Shown: positions 1-6,925, counted from the first letter of the stretch. The stretch is DNA of 11,682 bases from an uncultured Gemmatimonadota bacterium (GCA_913009915.1 CAJVYZ010000032.1:1-11682); one strand, 5' to 3'. A program made the numbers and translations. Notes: a model not told the origin generated them from the letters alone.

Positions 1-534
1 GCCGCACTCGAGGGGCACGCCGACCTCGAGGGCCGCAGCATCGAAGACCTGCTCGCCAATCTCGATCAACTTCCCGAGGGGATCCGCACCGCTGTCCGCA
101 ACAACGGCGGCGGCCACTACAACCACACCCTCTTCTGGGAGATCATGGCTCCCGGCGGACCTCGCGGGACCTTCGAAGAGATCGGAGCCGCAGTCGACTC
201 GCTGATGAGCGGGTTTAAGGGGTTCGTGAAGCTGCTGGAGACCTTCGGCAGCTTCGAGGCGTTTCAGGAACAGTTCAACGCCGCCGGCGCGGGCCGGTTC
301 GGCAGCGGCTGGGCCTGGTTGACGGTCGACGCCGGTGGGGTGCTGGCGATCGAATCGACCCCCAATCAGGACACACCGATCATGAATGGGCGGACGCCGA
401 TCCTAGGATGTGACGTGTGGGAACACGCCTACTACCTCAAGTACCAAAACCGGCGGCCGGAGTATCTCCAAGCCTGGTGGAACGTGGTCAACTGGCAAGA
501 GGTGGCCAGGCGCTATCAGGCGGCGACGTCATAG
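1..534 (+). CDS. sodA: Superoxide dismutase, Mn/Fe family (5' truncated by window start)
   Basis: Converts superoxide to O2 and H2O2 using a bound Mn or Fe ion. The reading frame is open from base 1 and encodes 177 residues. About 30-40 N-terminal residues, including the first His ligand, are missing to the left. Visible ligands are the second His of [11 protein letters not shown] (residue 42 of the fragment) and Asp138/His142 in [19 protein letters not shown]. The C-terminal half also carries GSGWAWL and the family-typical WWNVVNW. The Gly in NNGGGH and the Gln in TPNQDTP match the positions that in E. coli SodA mark the Mn form (FeSOD carries its Gln elsewhere), so Mn or cambialistic use is likelier than strict Fe. 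That metal assignment is inference. There is no signal peptide information because the start is missing. The peroxiredoxin starts 8 nt downstream, suggesting co-transcription. The family call is very secure. Confidence 0.96.
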   Translation, partial: AALEGHADLEGRSIEDLLANLDQLPEGIRTAVRNNGGGHYNHTLFWEIMAPGGPRGTFEEIGAAVDSLMSGFKGFVKLLETFGSFEAFQEQFNAAGAGRFGSGWAWLTVDAGGVLAIESTPNQDTPIMNGRTPILGCDVWEHAYYLKYQNRRPEYLQAWWNVVNWQEVARRYQAATS

Positions 535-542
535 CCCGATCG

Positions 543-1010
543 ATGCCGTTGCCGACGGTTGGCGAGCGTGCGCCGGCGTTTAGCCTCCCGTCGACCTCGG
601 GCCAGGATGTCGTCCTCTCCGGGCTCCGGGGGCGTAAGGTGCTCCTGGCATTTTTCCCGAAGGCGTTCACCGGGGTCTGCACCGCCGAGATGTGCGCGCT
701 CAGTGACGACTACGATGTCTTTGCCAGCGCCAACACCGTCGTTCTGCCCATCAGCGTCGACGCCATCGACACGCTCCAGGATTTCAAGGAACGCGAACGG
801 CTCGCCGTCGATCTCCTGAGCGATGCCGCTGGTGACGTCTGCCGCCGCTACGGGACGTTCCTGGAGGAGTACCATGTCTCCAACCGGGTGTACCTCCTGC
901 TGGACGCCGAGGGCGTGGTGCGCTGGCTGTTTGCCGAGGACAATCCCGGTACTCGGCGTGAGAACAGCGAGATTCTCGAACAAATAGAGGCCCTCGCTCG
1001 AGACGTGTGA
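543..1010 (+). CDS. Peroxiredoxin (AhpC/TSA family, AhpE/BCP-like)
   Basis: A thiol peroxidase of 155 aa that reduces H2O2 or organic hydroperoxides in the cytoplasm. The peroxiredoxin signature PxxxTxxC is present as P39-KAF-T43-GV-C46, with C46 as the peroxidatic cysteine. A second cysteine, C51, lies five residues later. This is the spacing of the resolving cysteine in BCP/PrxQ enzymes, so an intramolecular C46-C51 disulfide is possible. A third cysteine, C100, follows in DVCRRYG. The conserved Arg of the active site is probably R115 in SNRVYLL. The surrounding FFPKAFTGVC resembles mycobacterial AhpE. The ATG at 543 is chosen because the protein then begins directly with the normal thioredoxin-fold start (VGERAPAFSLP). 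An in-frame ATG at 417 would add 42 non-homologous residues overlapping the SOD gene. It lies 8 nt after sodA and would remove the H2O2 that SOD makes. Confidence 0.93.
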   Translation: MPLPTVGERAPAFSLPSTSGQDVVLSGLRGRKVLLAFFPKAFTGVCTAEMCALSDDYDVFASANTVVLPISVDAIDTLQDFKERERLAVDLLSDAAGDVCRRYGTFLEEYHVSNRVYLLLDAEGVVRWLFAEDNPGTRRENSEILEQIEALARDV

Positions 1011-1083
1011 GGATGGCTCGTTCCACAGCGTCCTCCAGTGCAAGATCAGCCGTCCGGCTCTAGCGCCGTCGATCAGTCCACCT

Positions 1084-1092
1084 GAAGGAGAT
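1084..1092 (+). promoter_or_regulatory. Strong Shine-Dalgarno site of the beta-barrel gene
   Basis: GAAGGAGAT lies 4 nt before the ATG at 1097. It is one of the clearest ribosome binding sites in the window and fixes the start of the downstream gene. Confidence 0.8.
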
Positions 1093-1096
1093 CCCC

Positions 1097-1696
1097 ATGG
1101 GCGTCACCAGAGGTTTCGTGCTCACCACCGCCTTGGCACTCACGTTCGGCGTGACGACCGCTGCGGCTCAAGAACGTGGTGGTTTCTTCTTCGGCATCGG
1201 GGGCGGATACGGCTCCAACTGGATCTCGTGTGACCGGGGGCCCACGCCGGCAACCTGCGGCTCGACGACCCAGGCCAACGGCTTCGCCGGATTCTTCAAG
1301 ATCGGCGCCCACCTTAGCGAGACGTTCGGTGTGGCGTTCGAGTCCAACGGCTGGTTCGGTTCGGTTGAATCCGCCGACCTGTGGCAGAGCAACTTCTCCG
1401 GGGTGGCCTATTACTACCCTGGTGGGGGAAACCTGATGTTGCGTGGGGGGCTGGGAATGGCCACCGCCCAATTCAGCTTTCCTCAGCCCGGGCCCAGCTT
1501 GATCACTTCGAAAACGGGGTTCGGCATGACGGTCGGCGTCGGCTATGATTTTCCCATCGGGTTCGTGGCGGTGCTGAACCCGGTGGTCAACCTGAACTAC
1601 GGCAATTACGGGACCATCATAACGCCGGCGAGCGAGCAGATTACCGGCGTCAGCACGCTGGTGCTCCAGCTGGCTGTTGGGGTGACGTTCCAGTAG
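1097..1696 (+). CDS. Secreted outer-membrane beta-barrel-like protein
   Basis: A 199-aa protein with a clear Sec signal peptide: short basic N-terminus (MGVTRGF), hydrophobic core and an AAA-Q cleavage point around residues 22-25. The mature part is rich in Gly, Phe, Tyr and Trp. It has short alternating hydrophobic stretches separated by Gly/Asn/Pro turns, for example GGFFFGIGGGYGSNW, FAGFFKIGAHLSETFGVAFESNGWFG and LVLQLAVGVTFQ, and ends close to a C-terminal Phe. This is the pattern of small eight-stranded OmpA/OmpW-like barrels of the outer membrane. C45 and C54 sit in one presumed loop and could form a disulfide. No specific function can be assigned. It has its own strong ribosome binding site and an 86-nt upstream gap, so it may be a separate transcript from the sod/prx pair. 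No terminator was recognised on either side. Confidence 0.78.
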   Translation: MGVTRGFVLTTALALTFGVTTAAAQERGGFFFGIGGGYGSNWISCDRGPTPATCGSTTQANGFAGFFKIGAHLSETFGVAFESNGWFGSVESADLWQSNFSGVAYYYPGGGNLMLRGGLGMATAQFSFPQPGPSLITSKTGFGMTVGVGYDFPIGFVAVLNPVVNLNYGNYGTIITPASEQITGVSTLVLQLAVGVTFQ

Positions 1697-1809
1697 CCTC
1701 CTGGATGGGTGATCGGGTCCAGTGGGCCGGTAGCCACCCCTCGACAGGGCGCAGTGCCCCGAGCAGTATTCACCCGGTGTTCTGGCTCACCTTCCACCCC
1801 AGAGGTGAC

Positions 1810-2289
1810 ATGGCGTGCCACCGTCTGACTGCTGGGCTCCTGGCGCTGGCTGCCGTTGCCGGGTGCCGCCTCGAGCGTATCCCGCCCGGTGCAGCCGTGG
1901 ACGCCGATGCGATCCGGGGCGTGGTAGCCGCGTTCCACGAGAGTCTGTCGGCGGAGGACTACCGAACGTTTCGGGCCCTGTTCGACCAGGGCGCCTCCAT
2001 CGTGTGGCAGGGCGGCACGCCCCAACCCGTCGATCGATTCTGGGAAGATTTCGTGGCGTGGCGGACTCAGGCGACCTTCCCGCGGGTCGACGCCCGTGCC
2101 GGAAGGCTGCAAGTGCGCCACGCCGGCGATGCCGGCACCGCGTGGTTGACGTCCACGTGGACCGTGACTCGATTGGATGATGACCCGAAAGACATCGAGT
2201 TCCGGGCCGTCTTCCTGCTGCACCGTCGGGGCGAGCGGTGGCAGGTGGTGAGCCTCCTCCTGCAACGCCGGGCCCCACAATCCTCCTGA
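1810..2289 (+). CDS. Lipoprotein with NTF2-like (SnoaL/DUF4440-type) domain
   Basis: A predicted 159-aa lipoprotein. The N-terminus has a hydrophobic signal (residues 5-17) and a lipobox V16-A17-G18-C19, so it should be processed by signal peptidase II and anchored by its lipid on the periplasmic side of a membrane. From about residue 30 it reads like the NTF2-like/SnoaL superfamily: an initial helix (AIRGVVAAFHESLSAEDYRTFRALF), a WQGG strand, a FWEDFVAW helix, and strands TAWLTSTWTVTRL and RAVFLLHRRGERWQVVSLLL. This matches the 'polyketide cyclase or ketosteroid isomerase-like' fold, often a non-enzymatic ligand pocket. ATG 1810 is chosen over the open frame from 1705 because it starts the signal peptide and has AGAGGTG just upstream. 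The stop lies 3 nt before the histidine kinase, which suggests an accessory role in signalling (inference). Confidence 0.8.
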   Translation: MACHRLTAGLLALAAVAGCRLERIPPGAAVDADAIRGVVAAFHESLSAEDYRTFRALFDQGASIVWQGGTPQPVDRFWEDFVAWRTQATFPRVDARAGRLQVRHAGDAGTAWLTSTWTVTRLDDDPKDIEFRAVFLLHRRGERWQVVSLLLQRRAPQSS

Positions 2290-2292
2290 GCC

Positions 2293-3828
2293 ATGGATAC
2301 GCCGCGAACCACCGCACCCCCTGACCTCGCCTTCATTGGCAGCATCGCCCGGCTGTTGAACTCGAGCCGGGATGCGGAAGAGGTCCTGTCGACGCTGGTC
2401 CTCGACATGCAGCGGTACCTGAATGCCCGGGCCGCGCGCATCTGGCTTCGCGAGCCCAACGGCACCTTTTTTTGGTCGATCGCGGCGCCGCCGGACCCCC
2501 ACCGGCGGGAGATCGCCACTCTGGCCGAGGTTCCTCCTGCCCCGGACGGAGTGGCCCGGATGCCGCTGGCCCATGCCGGTGAGCAACTGGGCTTGCTCGA
2601 GGTCAATTTTGCCATCCCCCGTCCCGCCGCGGATCCGCTCCTCGCCGTGGTGGCCGACATGTTGGCGCCTTACCTCGCCTCGTTGGAACTATCCGCCGAC
2701 CTCGCCTCCGAGGTAGCCGTGCGGACCCGGGAGGTGGAGCATCACCGCCGGGTCACCAGTCTCATCATCGACAGTCTCCCCGTCGGGCTGTACGTCATCG
2801 ACCGTGACTACCGTATCCAGATCTGGAACACCAAACGGGAAACCGGCACCCAGGGATTGCTGAGAAAGGACGTCGTGGGGCTTCCGGTATTCGATGTGCT
2901 CACCCGGCAGCCTGCGCCGCAACTCAAGGCGGAGTTCGACGAAGTGTTCTCGACCGGTGAGATGCGCCAGGTGGAAATGGAGGTGACGGTCGAGGGCGAG
3001 CCACGGTTCTATCGCATTAGCAAGATCCCCATGTCGCTCGACGGCCCCGAGGTCACTCACGTGATCACCATCGGGGAGGATGTGACCGAGTGGCATGGTG
3101 TCCACCGTCGGATCATGCAGAGCGAGAAACTGGCGGCAATCGGCCAGTTGGCGGCTGGGATCATGCACGAGATCAACAACCCGCTGGCTACCATCGGCGT
3201 CTGTGCGGCTGCCATCGAAGGGCGCCTCACGGAGATCACCGGCCCGGTAGGGACTTCTCTCCGCGAGTATACCGAAATCATCGACAAGGAAGTCCAGCGG
3301 TGTACCGGGATCGTCGACGGACTTCTAGAGTTCAGCCGGCCGAAAGGCAGTGCCAAGCAGCGTGCAGAGGTGGCGGAGCTGATCGACGAAACGCTGTTCC
3401 TCCTCAAGCACCATCGCCGGTTCAAGAAGGTACTCGTGCGGCGCGAGTATACCTCGGGTCTCAGCGTGGTAGCCAATGCCGAGCAATTGATACAGGTGTT
3501 CATGGCTCTCATGCTCAATGCTGCGGACGCCATGGAGCAGAGCGGGATACGCGGAACACTGACCGTCCGGACGGGGCTCAACTTTCTGCGGCACGATGAG
3601 GTGCGCATCGAGTTCGAGGACACGGGCGTCGGCATCCCCCAGGGGGACCTGCCCAAGATCTTCGAGCCGTTCTATTCGACCAAGCCGCACGGCCACGGGA
3701 CCGGCCTGGGCCTGTCGATCTGCTACGGCATCATCGAGGAGCATCGTGGCAGCCTCGACGTCGAGAGCCAGGTCGGCCACGGTTCGACCTTCCGCGTCAT
3801 CCTTCCGGTAGCGGGGGACGGCCAATGA
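2293..3828 (+). CDS. Soluble sensor histidine kinase, GAF-like + PAS + HisKA + HATPase (NtrB-like)
   Basis: A 511-aa cytoplasmic histidine kinase with no membrane segment. Residues ~10-135 look like a GAF-type sensory domain (IARLLNSSRDAEEVLSTLV start), and ~135-155 form a short helical linker. Residues ~155-268 form a PAS domain (LPVGLYVIDRDYRIQIWN, ending ITIGEDVTEWH). The dimerisation/phosphotransfer domain carries GQLAAGIMHEINNPLATI with phospho-acceptor H292, the HEINNP form seen in NtrB-type kinases. The ATPase domain shows the N box LMLNAADAM (N409), G1 EDTGVGIP (442-449), F box IFEPFYSTK and G2 GHGTGLGLSI (467-476), so all catalytic motifs are intact. It begins 3 nt after the lipoprotein gene with no obvious ribosome binding site, so it may be translationally coupled. 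It overlaps the response regulator by 4 nt (ATGA). The signal is unknown; no haem or flavin motif was recognised in the sensory part. Confidence 0.93.
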   Translation: MDTPRTTAPPDLAFIGSIARLLNSSRDAEEVLSTLVLDMQRYLNARAARIWLREPNGTFFWSIAAPPDPHRREIATLAEVPPAPDGVARMPLAHAGEQLGLLEVNFAIPRPAADPLLAVVADMLAPYLASLELSADLASEVAVRTREVEHHRRVTSLIIDSLPVGLYVIDRDYRIQIWNTKRETGTQGLLRKDVVGLPVFDVLTRQPAPQLKAEFDEVFSTGEMRQVEMEVTVEGEPRFYRISKIPMSLDGPEVTHVITIGEDVTEWHGVHRRIMQSEKLAAIGQLAAGIMHEINNPLATIGVCAAAIEGRLTEITGPVGTSLREYTEIIDKEVQRCTGIVDGLLEFSRPKGSAKQRAEVAELIDETLFLLKHHRRFKKVLVRREYTSGLSVVANAEQLIQVFMALMLNAADAMEQSGIRGTLTVRTGLNFLRHDEVRIEFEDTGVGIPQGDLPKIFEPFYSTKPHGHGTGLGLSICYGIIEEHRGSLDVESQVGHGSTFRVILPVAGDGQ

Positions 3829-4493
3829 AGGTCCTCGTGGTGGAGGACGATCGCACCGTCGGACACTACGTCCGACGGGGACTCGAGGAGCACGGCTACA
3901 ACGCGGACTGGGTCGACGATGGCCTGGAGGCACTGCGGCTGATCAGCGGGGGTCACTATGATCTGGTCGTGCTCGACGTGCGACTCCCGGGGATGAACGG
4001 CATCGAGGTGGTTCGGACCCTGCGAGACCGGGGCACTACCATCCCCATTCTGATACTGACCGCCCAGGACTCCGTCGATTTCAAGGTGCAGGCCCTCAGG
4101 GAAGGCGCCGACGACTACCTCACCAAGCCGTTCGCGTTCGAGGAACTTCTGGCCCGGCTCGAGGCCCTCGGTCGAAGGCCGCAGGAACTCAAGCATCCGG
4201 TGCTGCAGGTCGATGCACTGACCCTCGATACCGGCACCCGTGAGGTCACCAGGGACGGCGATTCCGTGGAGCTGACGCCCAAGGAGTACTCGGTGCTGGA
4301 GTACCTCATGCGCCACGCCGGGCAGGTCATGTCTCGCACGCTGATCACCGAATATGCCTGGGACTATCACTTCGATCCGGGGACCAACATCGTCGATGTG
4401 GTTATCACGCGTCTGCGGAAAAAAGTGGACCAGGGACGTAACAAGCGCCTGATCCACACCGTGCGCGGTGTGGGCTACGTGGTCAAGGCATAG
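3825..4493 (+). CDS. OmpR/PhoB-family response regulator
   Basis: A 222-aa DNA-binding response regulator. The receiver domain (1-~115) has the acidic pocket E7-D8-D9, phospho-acceptor D51 in VVLDVRLPGMNG, T79 in ILTAQD and K101 in YLTKPF. The C-terminal winged helix (~126-222) contains LTPKEYSVLEYLMRHAGQVM, the recognition-helix region NIVDVVITRLRKKVD and the closing wing HTVRGVGYVV. WDYHFDPGTNIVDV most resembles the CusR/CopR/QseB subgroup. The gene starts inside the stop of the upstream kinase (ATGA) and stops 1 nt before the next kinase's GTG start, so the three are certainly one transcript. With two kinases of different classes flanking it, it could receive phosphate from either. A direct-repeat site of the kind bound by this family lies 1.6 kb downstream, in front of the TonB operon. 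The target is inferred, not shown. Confidence 0.96.
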   Translation: MKVLVVEDDRTVGHYVRRGLEEHGYNADWVDDGLEALRLISGGHYDLVVLDVRLPGMNGIEVVRTLRDRGTTIPILILTAQDSVDFKVQALREGADDYLTKPFAFEELLARLEALGRRPQELKHPVLQVDALTLDTGTREVTRDGDSVELTPKEYSVLEYLMRHAGQVMSRTLITEYAWDYHFDPGTNIVDVVITRLRKKVDQGRNKRLIHTVRGVGYVVKA

Positions 4494-4494
4494 C

Positions 4495-6024
4495 GTGAAC
4501 TCCATCCGCAGCCAGCTCACCGTGTGGTACACGGTTGCTCTCGGTGCGACCTTGGTCGCGTTCGGCTGGGCGCTGTATGTCGAACGACGCTCGTCCAGCC
4601 TGGAGGAACTCGATCAGCGCTTGACCATCGAGGCCGACTTCGTCAGCCAGTTCCTCAGCCAGTCCTACCAGGTCATGGGGGAATTGACCGAGCCCGATCC
4701 CCGGCTTCCGCCCGAGGTGCCCAAGGCACAGCGGCCGCGCCAGTTGGTGGCCACCTCGCAGGCCTTCCTCGATGGGCTGGCCGACTTTCTGGTCGTGGTC
4801 GATCCACTGGGGCACCGACTGTACGTCACCGATACCACCGGCGCCCGGCGCCCAATCCCGTTCGATCGACTGGCCGAGGATCCCCTGGTGCTGACCGGTG
4901 CCACCGTGGGGCGGCTCCTGGAACTGGCCCGACCGCCCGTGTCACAGGGAACCGGCACCCTCGAGGGCGATCCGGTGGCGGGGCCGATTCGCTACTTGGT
5001 AATGCAGGTTCCCGGTGCCGGCTCCGAGATCGGTGCCCTGGTCGTCGCCACGGCCCTGTCCAACATCGCCTTCGGGCCGGCCCAATTGCTCGGGTCGATG
5101 CTGTTCATCCTTCCGCTGATTCTGCTCGGTTCGATCGCCATCGGCTATCTCCTGGCGGGAACCAGCCTCCGGCCTCTCACGGTGATGATGGAAGAGCTCA
5201 AGGCCATCACCGACGGGCGCAGTTTGCACCGCCGCCTGGCGGTGCCGCATACCGGCGACGAACTCGCCAGCCTGGCCCGCAGCACCAACCAGATGCTGGC
5301 CCGGTTGGAACAGAGTTTCGACAGCCTGCGGCGCTTCAGTGCCGACGCGTCGCACGAGCTGAAGACCCCGCTCATGATTCTCCGGGCCGGAGTCGAGCGA
5401 GCGCTGACCAACCCCGACACACCCACGGAAAGCCTGGAAGAACTGGACCGGGTTCTCGATGAAATCAACCGGATGACGGAGATGATCGATAATCTCCTCA
5501 CGCTCGCCCGGGTCGACGAGGGCCGGGCCGCACTGGCCCTCACGGAGTGCGATATCCGTGAGTTGATCGCCGATCTGGCGGAGACGGCCGAGATCCTGGC
5601 CGAGCCCGACCACATCCGGGTGTCGATCAGTATGCCTCACGAGCCGGTGCTGCTACCGATCGACCGCGGTCGCATGCAACAGTTGCTGCTCAACTTGGTG
5701 ACCAACGCCGTCAAGTACACCCCCGCTGGCGGGACGGTGGCCATCCGCTTGGCCGATGAGAACGACATGGTCACCATCGCCGTCCACGATACCGGGGTGG
5801 GCATACCGGCCAAGGACATCCCCCACATCTTCGACCGCTTCTACCGGGCCGATGTGGCTCGGTCCCGCAGCGGCCACCGGCCCGGGGTCGGGCTGGGCCT
5901 GGCCATCACCAAGTGGATCGCCGAGGCCCACGGTGGGACAATTACCGCCACCAGTAGGCCGGGGCGGGGCACCGTGTTTTCGGTCCGTATCCCCCGCCCA
6001 GTCCAAGCCCCGGTCCCGGCCTAG
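4495..6024 (+). CDS. Transmembrane HAMP sensor histidine kinase
   Basis: A 509-aa classical membrane histidine kinase. TM1 is at ~8-29, followed by a ~165-residue periplasmic sensor region (30-196) and TM2 at ~197-221. A HAMP linker (~222-272, LRPLTVMMEELKAITDGRSL), HisKA with FSADASHELKTPLMIL (H287) and a HATPase domain follow. ATPase motifs are N box LLNLVTNAVKYTP (N404), G1 HDTGVGIP, F box HIFDRFYRAD and G2 GVGLGLAITKWIAEAHGG. The C-terminal half resembles CusS-type kinases. The periplasmic region has no Cys and only one His, arguing against simple metal coordination. DFLVVVDPLGHRLYVTD is reminiscent of a PAS/Cache strand pattern. GTG 4495 is chosen: it follows the regulator stop by 1 nt, has AAGG 6 nt upstream and gives the typical MNSIRSQLTVWYT opening. 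An upstream ATG at 4468 would lie inside the regulator gene. Confidence 0.93.
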   Translation: MNSIRSQLTVWYTVALGATLVAFGWALYVERRSSSLEELDQRLTIEADFVSQFLSQSYQVMGELTEPDPRLPPEVPKAQRPRQLVATSQAFLDGLADFLVVVDPLGHRLYVTDTTGARRPIPFDRLAEDPLVLTGATVGRLLELARPPVSQGTGTLEGDPVAGPIRYLVMQVPGAGSEIGALVVATALSNIAFGPAQLLGSMLFILPLILLGSIAIGYLLAGTSLRPLTVMMEELKAITDGRSLHRRLAVPHTGDELASLARSTNQMLARLEQSFDSLRRFSADASHELKTPLMILRAGVERALTNPDTPTESLEELDRVLDEINRMTEMIDNLLTLARVDEGRAALALTECDIRELIADLAETAEILAEPDHIRVSISMPHEPVLLPIDRGRMQQLLLNLVTNAVKYTPAGGTVAIRLADENDMVTIAVHDTGVGIPAKDIPHIFDRFYRADVARSRSGHRPGVGLGLAITKWIAEAHGGTITATSRPGRGTVFSVRIPRPVQAPVPA

Positions 6025-6067
6025 GTGCCTAACTGGGCCTGACTCTGGTGCTTCTTCACCCCGGCGG

Positions 6068-6073
6068 TATATT
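6068..6073 (+). promoter_or_regulatory. Candidate -10 box TATATT
   Basis: TATATT stands out in GC-rich sequence and is followed after 8 nt by a GTG (6082). The same hexamer lies the same distance from the tonB2 start codon at 8786. It could drive the operon starting at 6233 with a leader of about 150 nt that includes the direct repeat. No clear -35 was seen. Confidence 0.4.
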
Positions 6074-6139
6074 AGCCCCCCGTGACCGCGAGCCGGCCTG
6101 ACGGCGACGGTCTTCTCACGATGTGGTCGCGTAATGTCG

Positions 6140-6157
6140 CTGTCATGGTTTTGTCAT
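6140..6157 (+). promoter_or_regulatory. Pho-box-like direct repeat, candidate OmpR/PhoB-family operator
   Basis: CTGTCAT-GGTT-TTGTCAT: two 7-mers differing at one base, with an 11-bp period. That is the geometry of the Pho box bound by tandem PhoB dimers (E. coli consensus halves CTGTCAT, 4-nt spacer). TTGTCAT is also the half-site known for CusR-type regulators, though there it occurs as an inverted repeat. It lies 76 nt before the tonB1 start and 1.6 kb after an OmpR-family regulator gene. TTGTCA (6151-6156) followed at 17 nt by GGTAAA (6174-6179) could be an overlapping weak promoter. Confidence 0.5.
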
Positions 6158-6221
6158 CTTGCGGCTACGGTCGGGTAAACCCTGCGCGTTACTTTGGGAT
6201 TGTATTCGACCTCATCGTGCT

Positions 6222-6226
6222 GGAGG
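6222..6226 (+). promoter_or_regulatory. Shine-Dalgarno site that fixes the GTG start of tonB1
   Basis: GGAGG lies 6 nt before GTG 6233. An in-frame ATG at 6194 has no such site and would place this SD inside the coding region. Confidence 0.75.
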
Positions 6227-6232
6227 CAGCTC

Positions 6233-6925
6233 GTGTTCGAGAACCTGGTCGCATCCAAAGTCACCGACAAGAAGCCCTTCGGCTCGGCGGTGATGTCCGT
6301 CGCCATCCAGGGCGCCCTGCTGTACGGGGCCGTCGTGGCCACCAAAGGCGCCGCTGAGACCATCCGCGAGATCATTCAGGACACCACGATGGTGTTCCTG
6401 GAGCCACCCAAGCCCGAGGCACAGCCCGAGGCGCCGCCACCGGAGGCCGTCGTGGCGGCCAACCCGCCGCCCAAGGGTTTTCAGGTGGTCGTCGCCATCA
6501 GCGAGATTCCCACGGAAATTCCTCCGGTGGACCTGACCCAGAAGTTCAACCCCGACGACTTTACCGGGAAGGGCGTTGAAGGCGGGATTGCGGCGGGAGT
6601 GATCGGCGGCACCGGACCGGTCATCGAGGGCGAGGTGTTCCTGGCAGCCGAGCTGGAAGACCGGCCCCGGCTGATTTCTATTGAAGAGCCACGCTATCCG
6701 CCCGTGCTCGCCAGTGCCGGCATCACCGGCCGGGTGGTATTCGACTTCATCGTCGATACCCTGGGCCGTGTCACGCGAGGCACGATCAAAGTCATTAGCT
6801 CTACCAACAAGGCGTTTGAAAAGCCCGCGATCGACGCCCTGCAAACGGCGCTTTTTTCGCCGGGTAGAGTCCAGGGCGCCCCGGTGCAGGTGTTGGTGCG
6901 GCAAGCGATTTCATTCACGCAGTAG
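6233..6925 (+). CDS. TonB-family energy transducer protein (TonB1)
   Basis: A 230-aa inner-membrane protein expected to pass energy from the ExbB/ExbD proton channel to outer-membrane transporters. A cytoplasmic start (MFENLVASKVTDKKPFG) precedes a membrane segment at ~18-37. A periplasmic Pro/Glu-rich linker follows (~57-82, EPPKPEAQPEAPPPEAV...NPPPKGF). The C-terminal domain at ~143-230 has the TonB pattern: EEPRYPPVLASAGITGRVVF, FIVDTLGRVTRGTIKVI, and helix AFEKPAIDALQTALFSPG before a last strand. This matches the TonB_C fold. The start is the GTG preceded by GGAGG. It heads a run with exbB, exbD and exbD (75-nt gap to exbB). The linker is short for spanning the periplasm compared with classical TonB, so a dedicated or non-canonical partner is possible (inference). 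Confidence 0.88.
   Translation: MFENLVASKVTDKKPFGSAVMSVAIQGALLYGAVVATKGAAETIREIIQDTTMVFLEPPKPEAQPEAPPPEAVVAANPPPKGFQVVVAISEIPTEIPPVDLTQKFNPDDFTGKGVEGGIAAGVIGGTGPVIEGEVFLAAELEDRPRLISIEEPRYPPVLASAGITGRVVFDFIVDTLGRVTRGTIKVISSTNKAFEKPAIDALQTALFSPGRVQGAPVQVLVRQAISFTQ

Larger units (their letters stand above)
6025..6232 (+). promoter_or_regulatory. Regulatory gap before the tonB-exbBD operon
   Basis: A 208-nt stretch with no convincing gene. It holds a TATATT box (6068-6073) and a Pho-box-like direct repeat (6140-6157). Further promoter-like AT-rich bits (GGTAAA 6174-6179, TGTATT 6201-6206) and the ribosome binding site of the next gene follow. No convincing terminator for the upstream kinase operon was found, so read-through is possible. 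Confidence 0.55.

Noticed and set aside
417..542. Upstream ATG extension of the peroxiredoxin
   Set aside because: Adds 42 residues that overlap the SOD coding sequence and do not resemble the peroxiredoxin fold; ATG 543 gives the standard N-terminus.
1697..1809. Promoter or terminator between the beta-barrel gene and the lipoprotein
   Set aside because: Only a 4-bp GGGC/GCCC stem and a weak TATTCA were seen; neither stands out from chance.
1606..2586. Long minus-strand open frame (326 codons)
   Set aside because: Runs antisense through three well-supported plus-strand genes; composition is typical of shadow frames in GC-rich DNA.
4468..4494. ATG start of the second kinase inside the regulator gene
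   Set aside because: The extra MWATWSRHS is the regulator's sequence in another frame; GTG 4495 has a ribosome binding site and a typical kinase opening.
3723..4532. Minus-strand open frame of 269 codons opposite the regulator
   Set aside because: Antisense to a response regulator with all its motifs; no recognisable domain.
4524..5462. Plus-strand 312-codon frame overlapping the second kinase
   Set aside because: Arg/Gly/Pro-rich frame-shifted shadow of the HAMP kinase.
6082..6357. 91-codon open frame starting with GTG after TATATT
   Set aside because: Its second half is an arginine-rich out-of-frame reading of tonB1 and it resembles no family I know; kept only as a question about the leader.
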